From: Blastobasis lacticolella
Taxonomy: Eukaryota; Arthropoda; Insecta; Lepidoptera; Blastobasidae
DNA: 64,000 nucleotides
Direction of reading: 5' to 3'
Assembly (NCBI GenBank): GCA_905147135.1
Contig: LR990044.1
Span: 19,971,622-20,035,621, forward strand
Shown here: one piece after another, positions 10,831 to 23,324 of the stretch
Layout of the letters: the number at the start of each line of letters is the position of its first letter
Numbering within the stretch: the first letter of the stretch is position 1
Notes under the pieces: generated by a model
Told to the model about the DNA's origin: nothing
Database searches by the model: none
What the model saw: only the letters and a program-made list of their open reading frames with translations
Made by a program: the position numbers and the translations under genes

Positions 10831-11905
10831 TGTAGTGCAACTTGTGCATAATAAAAAGTTTAATAACACTGGAACAGGTCAAGATACAATTATTTGTAAC
10901 GGTTATTGCTTCCGGTCCCACATACAAATCATAGGAGAGCAATTTGTTAGGGGGGCCGACCGCAATAAAACGAAAGCGAACAAACGCCAGGTTATTTACG
11001 AGCTCGTACGTATGTACTTGTCTATTTCATTTGTATATTTTGATAAAAAAAGGGTTGAAGAACCCTACATTGCGATGAGATGTTGATTTTTTTTCCCCAG
11101 CGCGATAAGAGGGGAGTTTGCAGTATGTAGTGTGTATTGGTTTATCTGTCTGTGGATACAATACAAAACTCTTTATTGCACACTATAGGATACCTAGCTT
11201 AGCGTAGCTTAAACCCCTAACCCTACCCTACCCCTACCTCTACCCTACACCTACCCTACACCTTCCCTACACCTACTTTACACTACCTATCCTTTTTTTC
11301 TTGCTCATAAACCTTCCTCTTGAATCATTCTATCTATTGTTGAAATACGCATTATTATCCGTTGCGTAACTTAAAAAAGTTAAGCTTACATATTATTATG
11401 TATTTACCTATATACATAGGCACAACTGCGGGAAGCGACTTTGTTGTATACCATGTCCTTGTATTGTAATACATAAGCAGTACAAAGAGTGGTCTTATAA
11501 CCAAAGTGATATCGTCCAGGTAACCATGTCCAATCCAACCAATCTAATAAGGAGCTTCACGGGCTCTTTAAGAACACATCCGCCTGCGTTACGAAAACAC
11601 GTCACGACGAATAAGGCAGTTCTACGATTGCACTGTGGCATTTCTAAGAAATCCAACAGGTTGAAGATGCGCTAGAGACAAAAAGAGGTTAAATGTGTTG
11701 GAAGAGCTGTCGAGTGACAGTCAAGAGTCAAGTGACAGGCCGGGGCTCGATTGAGCTCTCGACTTGAGTGAGCGTTTTATCCAACGGTTTTTTCACACGT
11801 AGATACTGAACAACGTTTTTGACAAGGTTTTTATATGAAATTGAATGAGGGCGTTGCAATTATAGCTACACGGTTCTAAAGTGCATTTTAGTACACATAA
11901 GTTTC
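10831..11905. other. Intergenic, with a CCCTA-rich simple repeat
   Basis: At 11213-11283 there is a degenerate run of ccctaaccctaccctacccctacc-type pentamers and hexamers. It looks like telomere sequence but does not match the insect CCTAA unit exactly; a similar pure run lies at 51182-51200. It is more likely a LINE tail or minisatellite than an interstitial telomere. The ORF at 10835-11086 is not supported. Confidence 0.45.
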
Positions 11906-12047
11906 TTGTTCAGGCGAATGAATGTGTAACCATGATCTAATCTGGTCAGGAGTAGGGTCACGGGGGTCAGATGGCAGTCGCTCCACTGGAATTACCTGAC
12001 CTGCCAAATCCTGGATCATGGTTAAGGCGGAAACGCCAAGATGATAT
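11906..12047 (+). mobile_element. SINE B, truncated at its 5-prime end
   Basis: Contains only the distal half of the family: aggcgaatgaatgtgtaacc, agggtcacgggggtcagatgg, cctggatcatggttaaggcgga, acgccaagatga. The tRNA head is missing. Confidence 0.75.
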
Positions 12048-12772
12048 ATTTTTTTCTGTTGTTGTCTTGTTTGACCACGTCCACGGCCATTTAGAACTTC
12101 AATATAAATAATCGTGTGATTGGAGCAAAAAATTGAATAGGTACTTGGGCCATACTGAACGTTGCTGTTATGGCAAAACGCGATATAAATACTCATCAGT
12201 TTTCCATTTCAATTTAGGTAATTGTCATTTGTTTTTACATCATGGCATATCGTTTCAAAAATTGTATTTTGTATTGTATGTAAAATTGTATAATAAATTT
12301 AACTCTCGAAAATATTACGGGTTATAATTTTCGTGCTCGATTTTAAATTATCAAAGAAGTTGCCCGAGACTTCAATAGTAACAAAGCTTTATCTCGGAGC
12401 TCCGTTTATTCCTGGTTCAGTGAATTCAGACGTGAACGTGATCACTACGACGATTAAAATGAAGGTCAACCGGTGACTGCTGTTACCGAAACTAAAATCG
12501 ATACCAAACGACAACTGATTAAAACCGATTCAAATAGTATTAGATATCGATACAAGTTACATATGTATGTAAAATTTCAGTTCAAACGTATAGGTACCAA
12601 AAAATGGTCGATAAATTGTTTCGTGTTGTACAACTTACAAACACACATACGAACAGTTCAAGTTAAATAAAAGCTTGTAAAAAGCCAACTGACAGAGTGG
12701 GATTGGCGACGAAAGTTGAGAAAATCCGAAGCATTTGTAACAAAATGGGTGCTTTGTTTTTTATTTGGTAAA
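12048..12772. other. Intergenic, no recognised content
   Basis: A+T rich. Short ORFs at 12133-12327 and 12473-12670 show no protein-like features. Confidence 0.35.
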
Positions 12773-12975
12773 AAATAATCTTGGCGTTAACGTCCCGGTT
12801 GTGCTCTCGTGCATGAGAGCCCGGGGTCCGCCGTGACCATGATCCAGGATTTGGCAGGTCAGGTAATTACAGTGGAGCGACTGCCATCTGACCTCCATGA
12901 CCCTGCTACCAGATTGGATCATGGTTACACATCCAGTCGCCTGAATGTGCAGGTTTCATCACGATGTTTTCCCTC
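12773..12975 (-). mobile_element. SINE B, truncated
   Basis: A - strand copy beginning atcttggcgttaacgtccc and ending with the aggtttcatcacgatg segment. The tRNA head is absent. About 50 bp of the consensus is missing between ccctgctacc and agattgg. Confidence 0.75.
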
Positions 12976-13392
12976 ACCGCTTTATTTTTATTTGGTAAAT
13001 CTACATTAAACTACAGTAACGAAAGAGTTAAATAAAGCTTAATGTGTCGTATTTTTTATAGGTTCATTACCTCATTCAAGAAGGATGGGAAAAATTTATG
13101 TGGTCATTATTTGGGGGGAATGTCTATGGTATTAGTAAAGTCCATGGGCTACTGGCACTGTACTAAAACAAGCTGTAATGAACGATTCATGTGATTTACC
13201 CAGCTTCATAGGAATTCCTGGAAGAAACCTGTCTACACTCCACTGAAGAAGTTGCCGAGGGATATTCGCCACGCAAAGTCACTTGCAACTTCTAAAACCA
13301 AGTTGCCTAGTATGCCCACCCCCTCTCCGTTTGCAATCAGTTGACATCGTCCTCTGCCGACTATTTTATAATATTATTAGCCTATAGTATGT

Positions 13393-13582
13393 ATAAATAA
13401 ATAAATAATCGACAAATTCACACTGCCTTGGGGCCATCTAGCCCCAAAGTAAGCAAAGCTTGTGTTATGGGTGCTAGATAACTGATAAACTACTTTTAAA
13501 TACATACTTATTATACTAATCGAACCCGGGACCTCTTGCGTGGCATACTGGCATGTTGACCACTGAACCACTCAGGTCGTCA
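13393..13582 (-). mobile_element. SINE A with internal deletion
   Basis: A - strand copy with the tail side (aaattcacactgcc...ctagccccaaagtaagcaaagc) and the tRNA-like head (aatcgaacccgggacctcttgcg...ccactcaggtcgtc). The stretch between them that other copies carry (acccgtaacagaaattaaaa) is deleted. Confidence 0.8.
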
Positions 13583-14479
13583 AATGTATATAATATATGA
13601 AAGTGTATAATTTTTAGCTTATATACCACGACTTCAGGTTACTTTGACACATTGCGGAAAAACAAGTACACTCAATTTATTTTACTGGCAATAAAAAACT
13701 ATAGCGAGGAAATACAACCCGACGCTATTGAGTATTCTATAACCTTAATAAGCCGCCTTAAAACCATTTTAAATTAGTTGGGTTATATTGTCTAACTTAG
13801 GTGCCAACGTCTACTTACAGCTACGTCAAAAATTGACACATTTGACAAGAATCATAATTCCATGAAGGAGGGCGCTAGGTCTTTTTTCTAAAACGTCATT
13901 ATTCTAATTTTACAATAGGGCCATGTTAGTTTCTTTTTCCGTCACGTTCCTTATTATGTCGCATTGTTTTTGGCATTTAAATGTTGTCATAGAATACTAC
14001 ATGCTTCCGGTGTTGCTACATAAAACGCAGAACTAGCGCCACCATTGACAGGTCAACTCTGTCGCCGGTCAAGTATTTTACCTAAATAATTAATAATATT
14101 GATTGTCTGACTCATGTTTATCTTTTTCTATTTCTAGACAACGTTGAAGAAATTGCTTGTAGCGATAAGGCCGCCTTTGTCCACAAAGTCCAGAAAAGAG
14201 TTGTTAATTTTTTTTTGTTTTTTGTGTGTGCAATAAATAGTGTATATATAGGAACTATATTGTTATGACTTCTGACCTTTTACACCTATCTAAATCCACC
14301 AAATAGGTTAGTACTAGCAGAAGAAAACCCTTCTTATTATACCTGAGAAACATTTTAGGCATACCTCTAAAAATTATCAAGTAGATTCTCAAATCATAAT
14401 CACATAGCTTGATCCGACGTCTATAAAGCGACCAACCTCCTCGATAACCTTGGTTGACAGTTAATTCCAAGTTTCAAGT
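13583..14479. other. Intergenic with a LINE 3-prime end
   Basis: At 14155-14245, tagcgataaggccgcctttg followed by gtgtgtgcaataaatag is a LINE 3-prime end also found at 37695-37820. The rest is unassigned; the ORF 14255-14470 on the - strand is not supported. Confidence 0.45.
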
Positions 14480-14826
14480 ACAAGTCAATAGGTTGCTCTG
14501 GCCTCGAGGTATGACGTAACTGCGCCTTCGGCCATCTCCGGCTGTCTTCGGCGCCGGCAGCGACCGTGCGCGCACGCATTCGAAACGGAGAATTCGATTT
14601 TGGAATTACTGGCTGGATAAACAACTCGGAATTAAAAGAAGAAAAAATTTGTGGTGTTCGTTTTTGTTCGAAAATGATGTTGTGTTCCATAGACAGTGTT
14701 TTGTTTTTGTGAGTGCCTCGCTCGCTGGAATTTATTGTTTGTTGGTGCCAATGTTTACAGCATTGCGCGCAAAACAATTAAATAGTTGACCGCACTGTCG
14801 ATCGATCCATCTTTGTAAATTGTGCG
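14480..14826 (+). promoter_or_regulatory. Candidate promoter and noncoding first exon
   Basis: Unlike its A+T-rich surroundings, 14500-14585 is rich in CpG (ccttcggcc, cttcggcgccggcagcgaccgtgcgcgcacg). About 240 bp further on, 14826/14827 is a strong splice donor, gcg|gtaagt. The next host exon on this strand carries a splice acceptor in its 5-prime UTR (28335/28336), so this may be the start of the membrane-protein gene, with a first intron of about 13.5 kb. This rests on composition and one donor site only; the link to that gene is inference. Confidence 0.3.
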
Positions 14827-16205
14827 GTAAGTTTCTTTTTTATTATTATGGAACTATTCAGTAGGTACAGATGTTTTTATAATATTTAGGTCATTTAGAT
14901 ACAGTCAATGGAAAAGTGAACGAATCCTCCTAGCATACATTGAACGTATGGAAAGGGGGTCTATAACTATGCAGCTGACGGTACATCTAAGTGTTAGTAT
15001 TAGTAATAGTATAGGTAAACTACATGGTACTGATATTTAAAATAAATAATAAATGATAGTTTGAATAAATCACGAGTCAGGTAGATTTGGTGTCAAAAAC
15101 AATATTGTTTTATTATTTCACTGCTTTGCGTGGACTTTATTTTTATCGTAATTCCCAAAACAATGTTGTAGGTACTTGCCAATCAACAAGACAAGAAAAG
15201 TATAGGTATTAATGAACCAATTTAACTTAATCATTTATGACATCAAAGTGTATGCAATGTATCAGCTCATGAATAAAAACATACGTTGAATAACAATATT
15301 TATAGAGCTCCAGTCACACACAGTATCTACCTACTTCATTTGCATGCAAATAATTTGAAAAGGATGGAACTAGTTCTTATAAAGGCCGGTTTACATTGTT
15401 AATATTCCTGATTAAAAGTGCTTGATAAATAAAAATATATATTTTGGCGGGAATGGGGTCCATGACATTAAAACGAATGTTTTATAACGTTCAGATTATC
15501 GTTGCAGGGCATAATTCCAATTTTAAAAAAATACGAAGGAGAACTACGAAGCTGAAGAACTAAACTAACTAACCGTAACGCCAAATAGATTTCTAAAATA
15601 AGGTATTCCAAATTTATCACGAACTACCCGTATAGTATAGTTATTTGTATTTATGGGATAGATTTTTAACAACAAACAATAATCTATCAAATTAAGCATT
15701 TACTCATCGGTCCACGTCCCAAAATGTGTGATACAAAAATTATTTTTAGGTATTCAATGAGCAATTCGTTGCAGTTTGATCTGTCGGTGCAAAATGGATT
15801 TTTATTGTGAATGGGTAAGAATTAAGAATTTATTGTCGACTGGTTGTCATGTAATCATGATAACATTGATCTCCTTGATGATAGAATAATCTCCCTCCCA
15901 ACGTATTTCCTTTGCACTATAACTTGGGGTTTTCAAAAGGCTTATAGGCTACACTGTCTGACCGTGTCTTCCTAACATTCATTAATAATAATTAATAGTT
16001 TATCACTCTCGAAACAATCACAATCACGGTATACCTTTTAGTCAATCTTAATTAAAGTGTAGGTGTATTTTAACAAATTCTTTGCGTAATTCATTGCCAA
16101 AAGCTTCTGCAATAGTAATATTATTCTACATAATAATAATCATTTAAATTATCAAACTAATACCTTCGAAATAAATGGAAACGCATAGACGTATATGATG
16201 GCTTC
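14827..16205. other. Intergenic or long intron, no gene
   Basis: A+T rich. A small LINE C-terminal remnant may be present at 15890-15960 (cctcccaacgtatttcc...caaaaggctt). Otherwise nothing is recognised. Confidence 0.35.
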
Positions 16206-16437
16206 ACATCACATCACAGCTCGTAACAGTCCACTGCAGGACTTAGGGCCTCTCCCACGAAAGGGGAGATTATTGCCATAATCTCCACGCTTGGAAGGCG
16301 GGTTGGAGATCGCAGTGTTTAAATGTAACGGACTACGGAGACTTTGATCTTTTGCCTCGAAAACATTAGTCGCCTTGTACGACACCCATGAGCGTAAGGG
16401 GTTGGTGCTATTCTACTCTGCCGGTCACCACACGGCC
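16206..16437 (-). mobile_element. SINE-like family C, copy 2
   Basis: Reads from catcacagctcgtaacagtcc to gccggtcaccacacggcc, the reverse of the copy at 5546. Slightly diverged; a target duplication is not evident. Confidence 0.8.
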
Positions 16438-17397
16438 TTGCTGGCTTCCGGATCAACAAAAAAAAAGCAAAATCCTTTCTCCAGTGAAAATTAAAATGAA
16501 AACCGAATCTGTCCGTAACCGATTATAGGTTACAGGTCGCCTCACAATGTAAACCCCGCCTTAGAGTCGAGTCGTGTTTGGAATACAAGTCAGAGCTTAA
16601 CACGACGGTGCCTTATAAAAAGATAATTTATTTCAATGCATAAATTAAATAGAATTTAGAAAGGCGAATTATGAACTTCAATGTAAACACGAGATGATGA
16701 GTAGGAGATGGTCATATAATACCTAGATTGACCTTTGTTAGTGAACAGATTAGAATTATCAAGTATACTTATGTGTCTGTGTGGCCCACAAGATTGGTGG
16801 GGGCGATAAAAAATTGCCTATATATAATATATGTTATTATTTTGTTATTCCAGACCCAAATCTATATAGATACCTACCAAATTGTATCCAAATCCGTTCA
16901 TTCGGCTAAGCGACGAACGACGAACAGACACACAACACACACAAAATCTTTTGCATTTATAATATTATATGATTTAAGCACCGTCATAGATATCAAAATA
17001 TTGTACTTACCTGACCGTGTTACGGTCAATCATAGCCACCAACCGCCAACGAGTCCCTCCTCCCATTTTGGTACGCAAATCTCTGATATGAATGTATGGC
17101 AGCAGTAATCAGTTGTCATCGATCAGATGAGGCTTACTCGTTTGATCATCTTGGCGTTAATGTCCCGGTTGTGTTCTCGTTTCTCTTCTTAGCTCCCACA
17201 TCCTGTCACTGGGGCTTACGCAGCACGTGACCAAACAAGCACAGGCGACCCTCTTCAAACTATTCCGCGATGTCCCTCATGCCAAGGATACGTTAACTCG
17301 CGTCGCTTTACGACATGCGTCCATTGCAACATTGTTATTGCAGTGTGGAGTTCGCGGACGTGCTTCGTCAGCGTTTTCCTCACTCTAATAATAGCGT
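16438..17397. other. Intergenic with degraded repeats
   Basis: Positions 16850-16975 (aaatctatata...ccaaatccgttcattcg...acagacacacaaca) are a piece of a widespread lepidopteran repeat that gives a misleading 126-codon ORF at 16728-17108. Positions 17147-17180 are the end of a SINE B. Positions 17190-17385 look like further LINE debris. Confidence 0.45.
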
Positions 17398-17656
17398 CAT
17401 CATCACAGCCCATAATAGTCCACTGCAGGACTTTGGGCATCTCCCACAAAAGGGCAGGTTATTGCCATAATCTCCACGCTTGGCAGGCGGGTTGGCGATC
17501 GCAGTGTTGCAAACATAACAATGAAAAACGCTGCTGCCCATTTTCCTGTTTACGGGGACTCTAGAGCTTTTGTCTCTAAACATTAGTCGCCAGGTACGAC
17601 ACCCACGAGTGTAAGGGGTCGGTACTATTCTACTCTACCGGACACCACACGGCAGA
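17398..17656 (-). mobile_element. SINE-like family C, copy 3
   Basis: A 259-bp insertion between perfect 12-bp direct repeats taataatagcgt at 17386-17397 and 17657-17668. The trinucleotide tail (catcatcacagcc on the + strand) is at the left end, so the copy is on the - strand. Confidence 0.85.
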
Positions 17657-17668
17657 TAATAATAGCGT

Positions 17669-19131
17669 ACAATTTACCAATTCGGCCAAGCCGATGGACG
17701 AATGGATCCGCCTTATGTATCATCTTGGCTAATGACCTTAGTATATCAATAATTTCTGATACCAAGCAACAATATTCACATTGCTCTAATTCGGTTTGAA
17801 GGATATACATATAAAACCATCACAACACGCGACATTGAAAGTAATCCGTATGACATTACATAGACTGTTTGGAAGCTGTAAAACGCTTGGAAAATCAGTC
17901 CACGCGCTGTTCCCATACACTTCCGCATTGTACAACCAACGGCATAGCTTTGAATGAACTCGGTTCATAGCAAAAAAAAAAAAAAAATTATATTTTTTTG
18001 CTCGGAACAACTGTGGTCTCATCTGCCCCGGAGCATTTGCCCTGTTAAGTGCACAGATAGTAAAGTAGTTTCATCTGTATAACGGGACGAAAGACACAGA
18101 TTAATTTTAATTCATCCCGAGAAGGTAGATTTTGTTTAATAGGACAGAAATATTTATCAGTTTGTGTAAATACAAGTCACATAACTAGCACATTACAAGT
18201 TTTGCTTAGTTTGGGCCTAGTTGGCCCTGTGGAAATTTCTGCCGGCTTACTCATTAATCATTTATTTAATTCAGTAACGTACTTATATTATTACTAGCTA
18301 TACCTAGTTATAATCAATATCACTGTAGCTACTCATTTTATCATTTAGACTCCACATCTAATCATCTTAGCGTTACATTCCTAGCTTCGGCTAGGGACCG
18401 TGTAGTAATAAATAAAGTCGCTTTTCGGATAATTTTCCTAGCCGACTTGGTCGGAAGTCCGATCGCACCCCCCGCATCAGAAAAGCGACTTTAGAACGTT
18501 TTAATACAGTAAACAACCATGTGAACCTGAAAGCCCCATCCTTCCGAAGTCAATCGAAACTTGAATTTACGGGTCTATTATATCGAATGGATACCCGTTA
18601 CAGAACTCCGTAACATCCCTAAGCTTCGATTCTGGTACGGAAATCGTCTCAGTTGCAGTAACATTACAATTGCATCGCATGTCAAACTTTAGTTTTCTGG
18701 TACTTTAGTTGCATTATGGTTTTATATGGCTGTTGGTACTCCAATAAATAAATAAGTTACTAAGTTGCATCTTTCTTAGTTGTCAAACTGCCTTCAATTC
18801 TGTTAACGAAAACGTGTCAAAGGTCGAACAATGATTTAACTGCAATTTAACTGGGATGATGCTGGGACTGACTCGATACCTCAACGTAGTTATAGTAACA
18901 TCACAGTTGCATTGCAACATAATAACAACTGCATTGCACACCAGAATCGGTACCCTGGCGTACATACAACAGTGCGTAGCTATGTACTCGACTGTACGGG
19001 ATTCTTACCGCTAGGCAGCCACCCGAGACGTCCGTGAGATCCTACTCACGGTCACGTATATACCGGTGTGGGATCCGTGATATTTGATACACTTTTTATA
19101 AGTACTGTTAATGTATTCTTACTGTTATAAA
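17669..19131. other. Intergenic with small repeats
   Basis: Contains a SINE A tail fragment at about 18180-18260 and a short inverted-repeat element at 18412-18494, whose 14-bp ends (taaagtcgcttttc) are complementary. No gene seen. Confidence 0.4.
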
Positions 19132-19145
19132 TGTCTGTTTTGAGG

Positions 19146-19405
19146 CCGTGAGGTGTTCGGCAGATTAGAATAGCACCAACCCCTTACACTCGCGGGTGTC
19201 GTACAAGGCGACTATTGATTTCGAGACAAAAAATTTAAGAGTCTCCGTAGGCTAGAAAATGGGTAGCAGCGTTTCCCATTGTTATATTTATAACACTGCG
19301 TTCTCCAACCCGCCGGCCAAGCGTGGAGATTATGGCAACCACCTCTTTCATGGGAGAGGTCCTAAGTTCTGCAGGGGACTGTTATGGGATGTGATGATGA
19401 TGAAG
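19146..19405 (+). mobile_element. SINE-like family C, copy 4
   Basis: A 260-bp insertion between perfect 14-bp direct repeats tgtctgttttgagg at 19132-19145 and 19406-19419. It ends in gtgatgatgatga. Several substitutions relative to other copies show some age. Confidence 0.85.
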
Positions 19406-19553
19406 TGTCTGTTTTGAGGAAATAGAAAACATTTATTCCAAGCTACGAGTACTGTTATTGTACCTTTATTAATTTAATACTTGATTAAACTATTAAGTTT
19501 AACTTATATAACTTAAGTTTAAGTATTGACTTGCCAAATACCTAGATTAAAAG

Positions 19554-19710
19554 ATCTGGCTGGGTTACCCTGTTAATAGGGTCACGGAGGTTAGATGGCG
19601 GTCGCTCCACTGTAATTAACCTGATATTTCAAATACTGGATCATGGTCAAGGCGGACCTCGGGTCATCACGCGCGTGTTTCGAGATTTTGGCGCAAAGTT
19701 GATAATTTTT
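19554..19710 (+). mobile_element. SINE B, truncated at its 5-prime end
   Basis: Distal half only: ggctgggttaccctgttaat, agggtcacggaggttagatgg, aatactggatcatggtcaagg. It ends in a diverged ttggcgcaaag. Confidence 0.7.
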
Positions 19711-19862
19711 TATTGCTTTATTGCTACATGTACGAGTATAGTGGAGTTATGACATCATACTTGTATAAGCTATTTTGTGAAATGATCAAAGAGCGAATCA
19801 AGGAAGTGAGGCATCACCATATTGTGAATATTTAAATGTCGGTGCATGGTTACAGTATGGGC

Positions 19863-19910
19863 GAACACTAGTTTGTATGTGTATAATACTACACATACAA
19901 ACTAGTGTTC
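19863..19910. repeat. Perfect short palindrome
   Basis: Positions 19863-19883 and 19890-19910 are exact reverse complements (21 bp each, beginning gaacactagtttg) separated by 6 bp. It could form a stable hairpin or cruciform. No larger element is recognised around it. Confidence 0.8.
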
Positions 19911-21517
19911 TGGACCTAGCCAATATTTCCTATTGTCATTATTTACTAAATCACTATCGTTATTGTAGTGTGTGCAGGGATTTTGGCCCGCGGGCCTGAT
20001 GTATAACAAAAAAGTATTTTTCCTTAGGCGTTTGGGTCCGCAGTTAAAAACGCTATTTAGAAATGGTTAGTTCAGTCGGAGCAAAATACCCTGAAATAAA
20101 GCTACCTATTGAAAAATAATTAAGAAAGTGAAATTTGCAACGGTATACATAGTAATAAATAACGAATCAAATATGATATAGGAATTGAAAAAGCACAGAA
20201 ATTAAAATATGTGATTTCTGCGGCCAAAATACATGAAATCTATTATTAACTCTTAAAGAAAAAAGAAATAGTGCGTTTCTTTTTTTCAATTAGACTAGCC
20301 AGGCATTTGACCGCCATCTCACCTGGTGGTAAGTGACGATGCCGCCGAATCGACAGATTAATTTATTAACTCAATCGTTTTGACTCGCGGGCCAAAACCA
20401 GACCGGGCCGAATCGCCTGTACAACACTATTTATTTTAGTTTCTTCCTCTGCCTCATCTTGGCATTATCCCGCTTGTGCTCACCCGCGCTAAGGCCCAGG
20501 CCTATTGTGACTATTTATTTTAACTGATACTCCAAAACAGTAAAGAACACAAAAATAGATGCATCGATACCGCTTATTCAACACCTACGCCTATTATACT
20601 ACGGTCAATGACTTTGTGTCGCCAAAGAGTTCTATCGCTTATTAAGCAATGCAACTCGCAGTTGCGTAGGTTAAACCTGTGGTGCAACTTTTTAAAATAT
20701 CTATATGAAACAATGCCCACAGTTTTTGTTAGGATGTTATGGAACTCTGCAACTAAGTATTATCTATACTTCTACATTAATATTGTAAAGATTTGTATGA
20801 TTGTGTTTTTGTTTTAATGTCTGTAACGAATAAACTCTAGGACTTCTTCCATCAATAGAATGCTACATTATCACTGAGTAACATAGGCTATTTATTGTTA
20901 TCTATTATATTGTAATAGGTCCCCGCGGGAACATTGATTGTTTACATAGGTCCGAACTGCGCGCAAGTGCAAGCCGCTGAGATCGGCTATCATAAATAAT
21001 CAAAAAAAGATAAACAGACCTAAAAACGATTTCCACGCTAACGAAGTCGCGCGCACAGCTAGTCTTAAATAATTTAGGCGTCAAATCAAACTCTGAGCGT
21101 TGCTCTAAGTATAGTGCAATCAGGCAGTAAACCTTAATATGAAGCCATGTCACTATACAAAAATGAGAATGTGCGTCGCTCTGCTTGTTATCACGTATTC
21201 ATGACGACTCTCATGAATTTTGATTATATTGAGAGCGATTGAACCTCAGCGACCTTACCCTAGTAGGATATACCAAGGCTTTGGATATATGTGTGGATTG
21301 TGGAATTCTGCGTTAGCGAAGTATGATAGGTTTTTGTGCGTTTCTGGGCTTTCCTTTTCATCAACTGCGAACAAAGTTTCACTATTTAGCAAGGACCACG
21401 TAATAACGGAAAATATTTATGTTATTTACTTAAGGAAAGCCCGATCAACACCAGCGGAACTTTTTATTTACTTAAGGACAGCACACGATATTACACTTAG
21501 GTGGGTTTAGTTGTATA
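19911..21517. other. Intergenic with repeat pieces
   Basis: At 19976-20052 is one copy of a 75-bp repeat F (attttggcccgcgggcc...gtttgggtccgcagttaaaaa) also found at 36614-36690. At 20285-20350 is a LINE X 3-prime fragment on the - strand (ccaggcatttgaccgccatc). At 20456-20515 is a diverged SINE B end. The ORFs at 20608, 20905 and 21220 have no features that support them. Confidence 0.45.
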
Positions 21518-21770
21518 GCCGTGTGGTGTCCGGCAGAGTAGAATAGCACCAACCCCTTACACTCGTGGGTGACGTACAAGGCGACTAATGTTTCGAGGCA
21601 AAAGATCTTAGAGTCTCCGTAGGCTGGAAAATGGGCAACAGCGTTTTCCATTGTTATATTTACAACACTGCGATCTCCAACCCGCCTGCCAAGCGTGGAG
21701 ATTATGGCAATAACCTTCCCTTTCGTAGAAGAGGCCTTTAGTCCTGCAGTGGACTGTTATGGGCTGTATA
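21518..21770 (+). mobile_element. SINE-like family C, copy 5
   Basis: Complete body from gccgtgtggtgtccggcag to tgttatgggctgta. Short flanking tgtata on both sides may be what remains of the target duplication; the GAT tail is missing. Confidence 0.8.
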
Positions 21771-22786
21771 CTCCCACTACGTAGACAATAAATAAATGTT
21801 AAAGTATTGAATCAGCACCGAAGATTATCTTTCTAGGATTTCTGAAAAATAATAGGACCCCGCGGAATAATTGAATATTTACGAACGTTTACCAATGTTT
21901 ACCAAAAAGGCATACGAACTGGGCGCTCATAACAAAATTATTGTTTGGAATTATTGCCACGGTAATAACGTTTTAATGTGAAATAAATTAAAATAAGTTA
22001 TTTTATTTTGATTTGTGTGGTTATGGGCGGGCGACAGACAGGTTTCGCTTTTCATCAGCTGGAGTTCCAATAAATTTAAAATGTTTTTGCTTTGATTTTT
22101 CGTCGCATTTCAGCGGGCATTTTTGTTAATAAAGGAGCTGTCAATTGAAAACTGGAATATTTTCTCGCAAACTGGAGTATCACTTTTTCACTTTTGAAAT
22201 ATCCATAGTACCTTTACGCTTTGAGGCAGGGACGCGCGGACTTTGGACGAGTTTTAATAATACTAGTAGGTATTTTTTTTCTCTATGATAAAGCTCTCCT
22301 AATAATACGATTTCGTTCATACTAATTTAAAAGTATTGCGCACGTGCAAGATACGGAATGATCTCCCTACCGAAGTCTCCTTTGTGCTTGAACTTAGGGT
22401 CCTTCAAACGGCATGTCTACAGACCAATATAATCATGGGTCTCCAACGTGGGCCTGCTTTCAAGTTTAAATAAAACTAACATTTGCACCTATTCACTAAC
22501 ACCATTCGGCTTGTTTCTAACTTTTCAGTTTTTTAATAGCAGCTGGATCTTTTTTTTTTATGTCATACAGTAGGCAAACAGGCAAGCGGGCCACCTGCTG
22601 GAAAGTGGTCACCACTGCCTATAGACATTAGCAACACCAAGAGTATCGCCAATGCGTTGCCCACCTCTATAACACGTTGCTTACTACTACTGCTGTACTA
22701 TTTACTTTTTTTGTTCATTTTGACGGACGCGTAGTGTCTCAAATAGTATTGTCAGTTGGAATACTGTGCGTTCGCGCGAACTGTAA
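21771..22786. other. Intergenic with LINE remnants
   Basis: About 22360-22440 resembles a LINE C-terminal remnant (cctaccgaagtctcc...cttcaaacggcatgtctac). Positions 22551-22680 are a LINE 3-prime end on the - strand, with a T run and then aggcaaacaggcaagcgggccacctg. No host gene. Confidence 0.45.
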
Positions 22787-22950
22787 GGTGCTGGCCTAAT
22801 TGGCAACGGTCGTGCGACCATGGTCGTACGACGGATGTCGCTCAACCAATAGAAGATCTCAAAACCATCCATCGCACGACCAATACGAGACCTCAAAGCC
22901 GTCCGTCGCACGACCACGTACGTACGACCGTTGCCAATAAGGCCAGCACC
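22787..22950. mobile_element. MITE with TAA target duplication, possibly PIF/Harbinger
   Basis: A 164-bp element with long terminal inverted repeats: ggtgctggcc followed by aattggcaacggtcgt at the left and its complement at the right (22920-22950), extending about 50 bp with mismatches. It is flanked by TAA on both sides (22784-22786 and 22951-22953). A 3-bp TWA duplication is the habit of PIF/Harbinger elements, so that superfamily is suggested. There is no coding capacity. Confidence 0.65.
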
Positions 22951-23324
22951 TAAGACCTCAGAGCACAACATCTATATAACTACAAGAATTGCATTCGTGC
23001 GACTTGCAATGATACTCGGTACATCTAACGTCGTCCCATTTGACTCATTTCTATTTGAAATCCTCCCAGTGCCATAGAATCGCAATATTACACCCAGATT
23101 TTACGGCCGTTACACTACTCTAAGAAGAGATCTCTTTGAGCATCTTTGTACGTACTTTATGAATCCTTAAGATTGTCTACCATAAACTCGTTGAGTATTT
23201 AATAGTACAATAAAACAATTTATCTTCGCTGTAAAAATAAAGATTAAACGGGAATGCCGAATTTACAGCTAACACTCTATGTTAAATGCTTGATGGGCTT
23301 AGATCATGTGATTTCGTTTCTACG

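Noticed and set aside
11213..11283. Interstitial telomere
   Set aside because: Units are CCCTA-type and irregular rather than CCTAA, and a similar run ends a LINE 3-prime UTR at 51180.
14421..14777. 118-codon - strand ORF
   Set aside because: Opposite a CpG-rich candidate first exon; no domain, signal or splice support.
16728..17108. 126-codon + strand ORF
   Set aside because: Contains a common LINE-UTR repeat in its middle and has no protein-like features.
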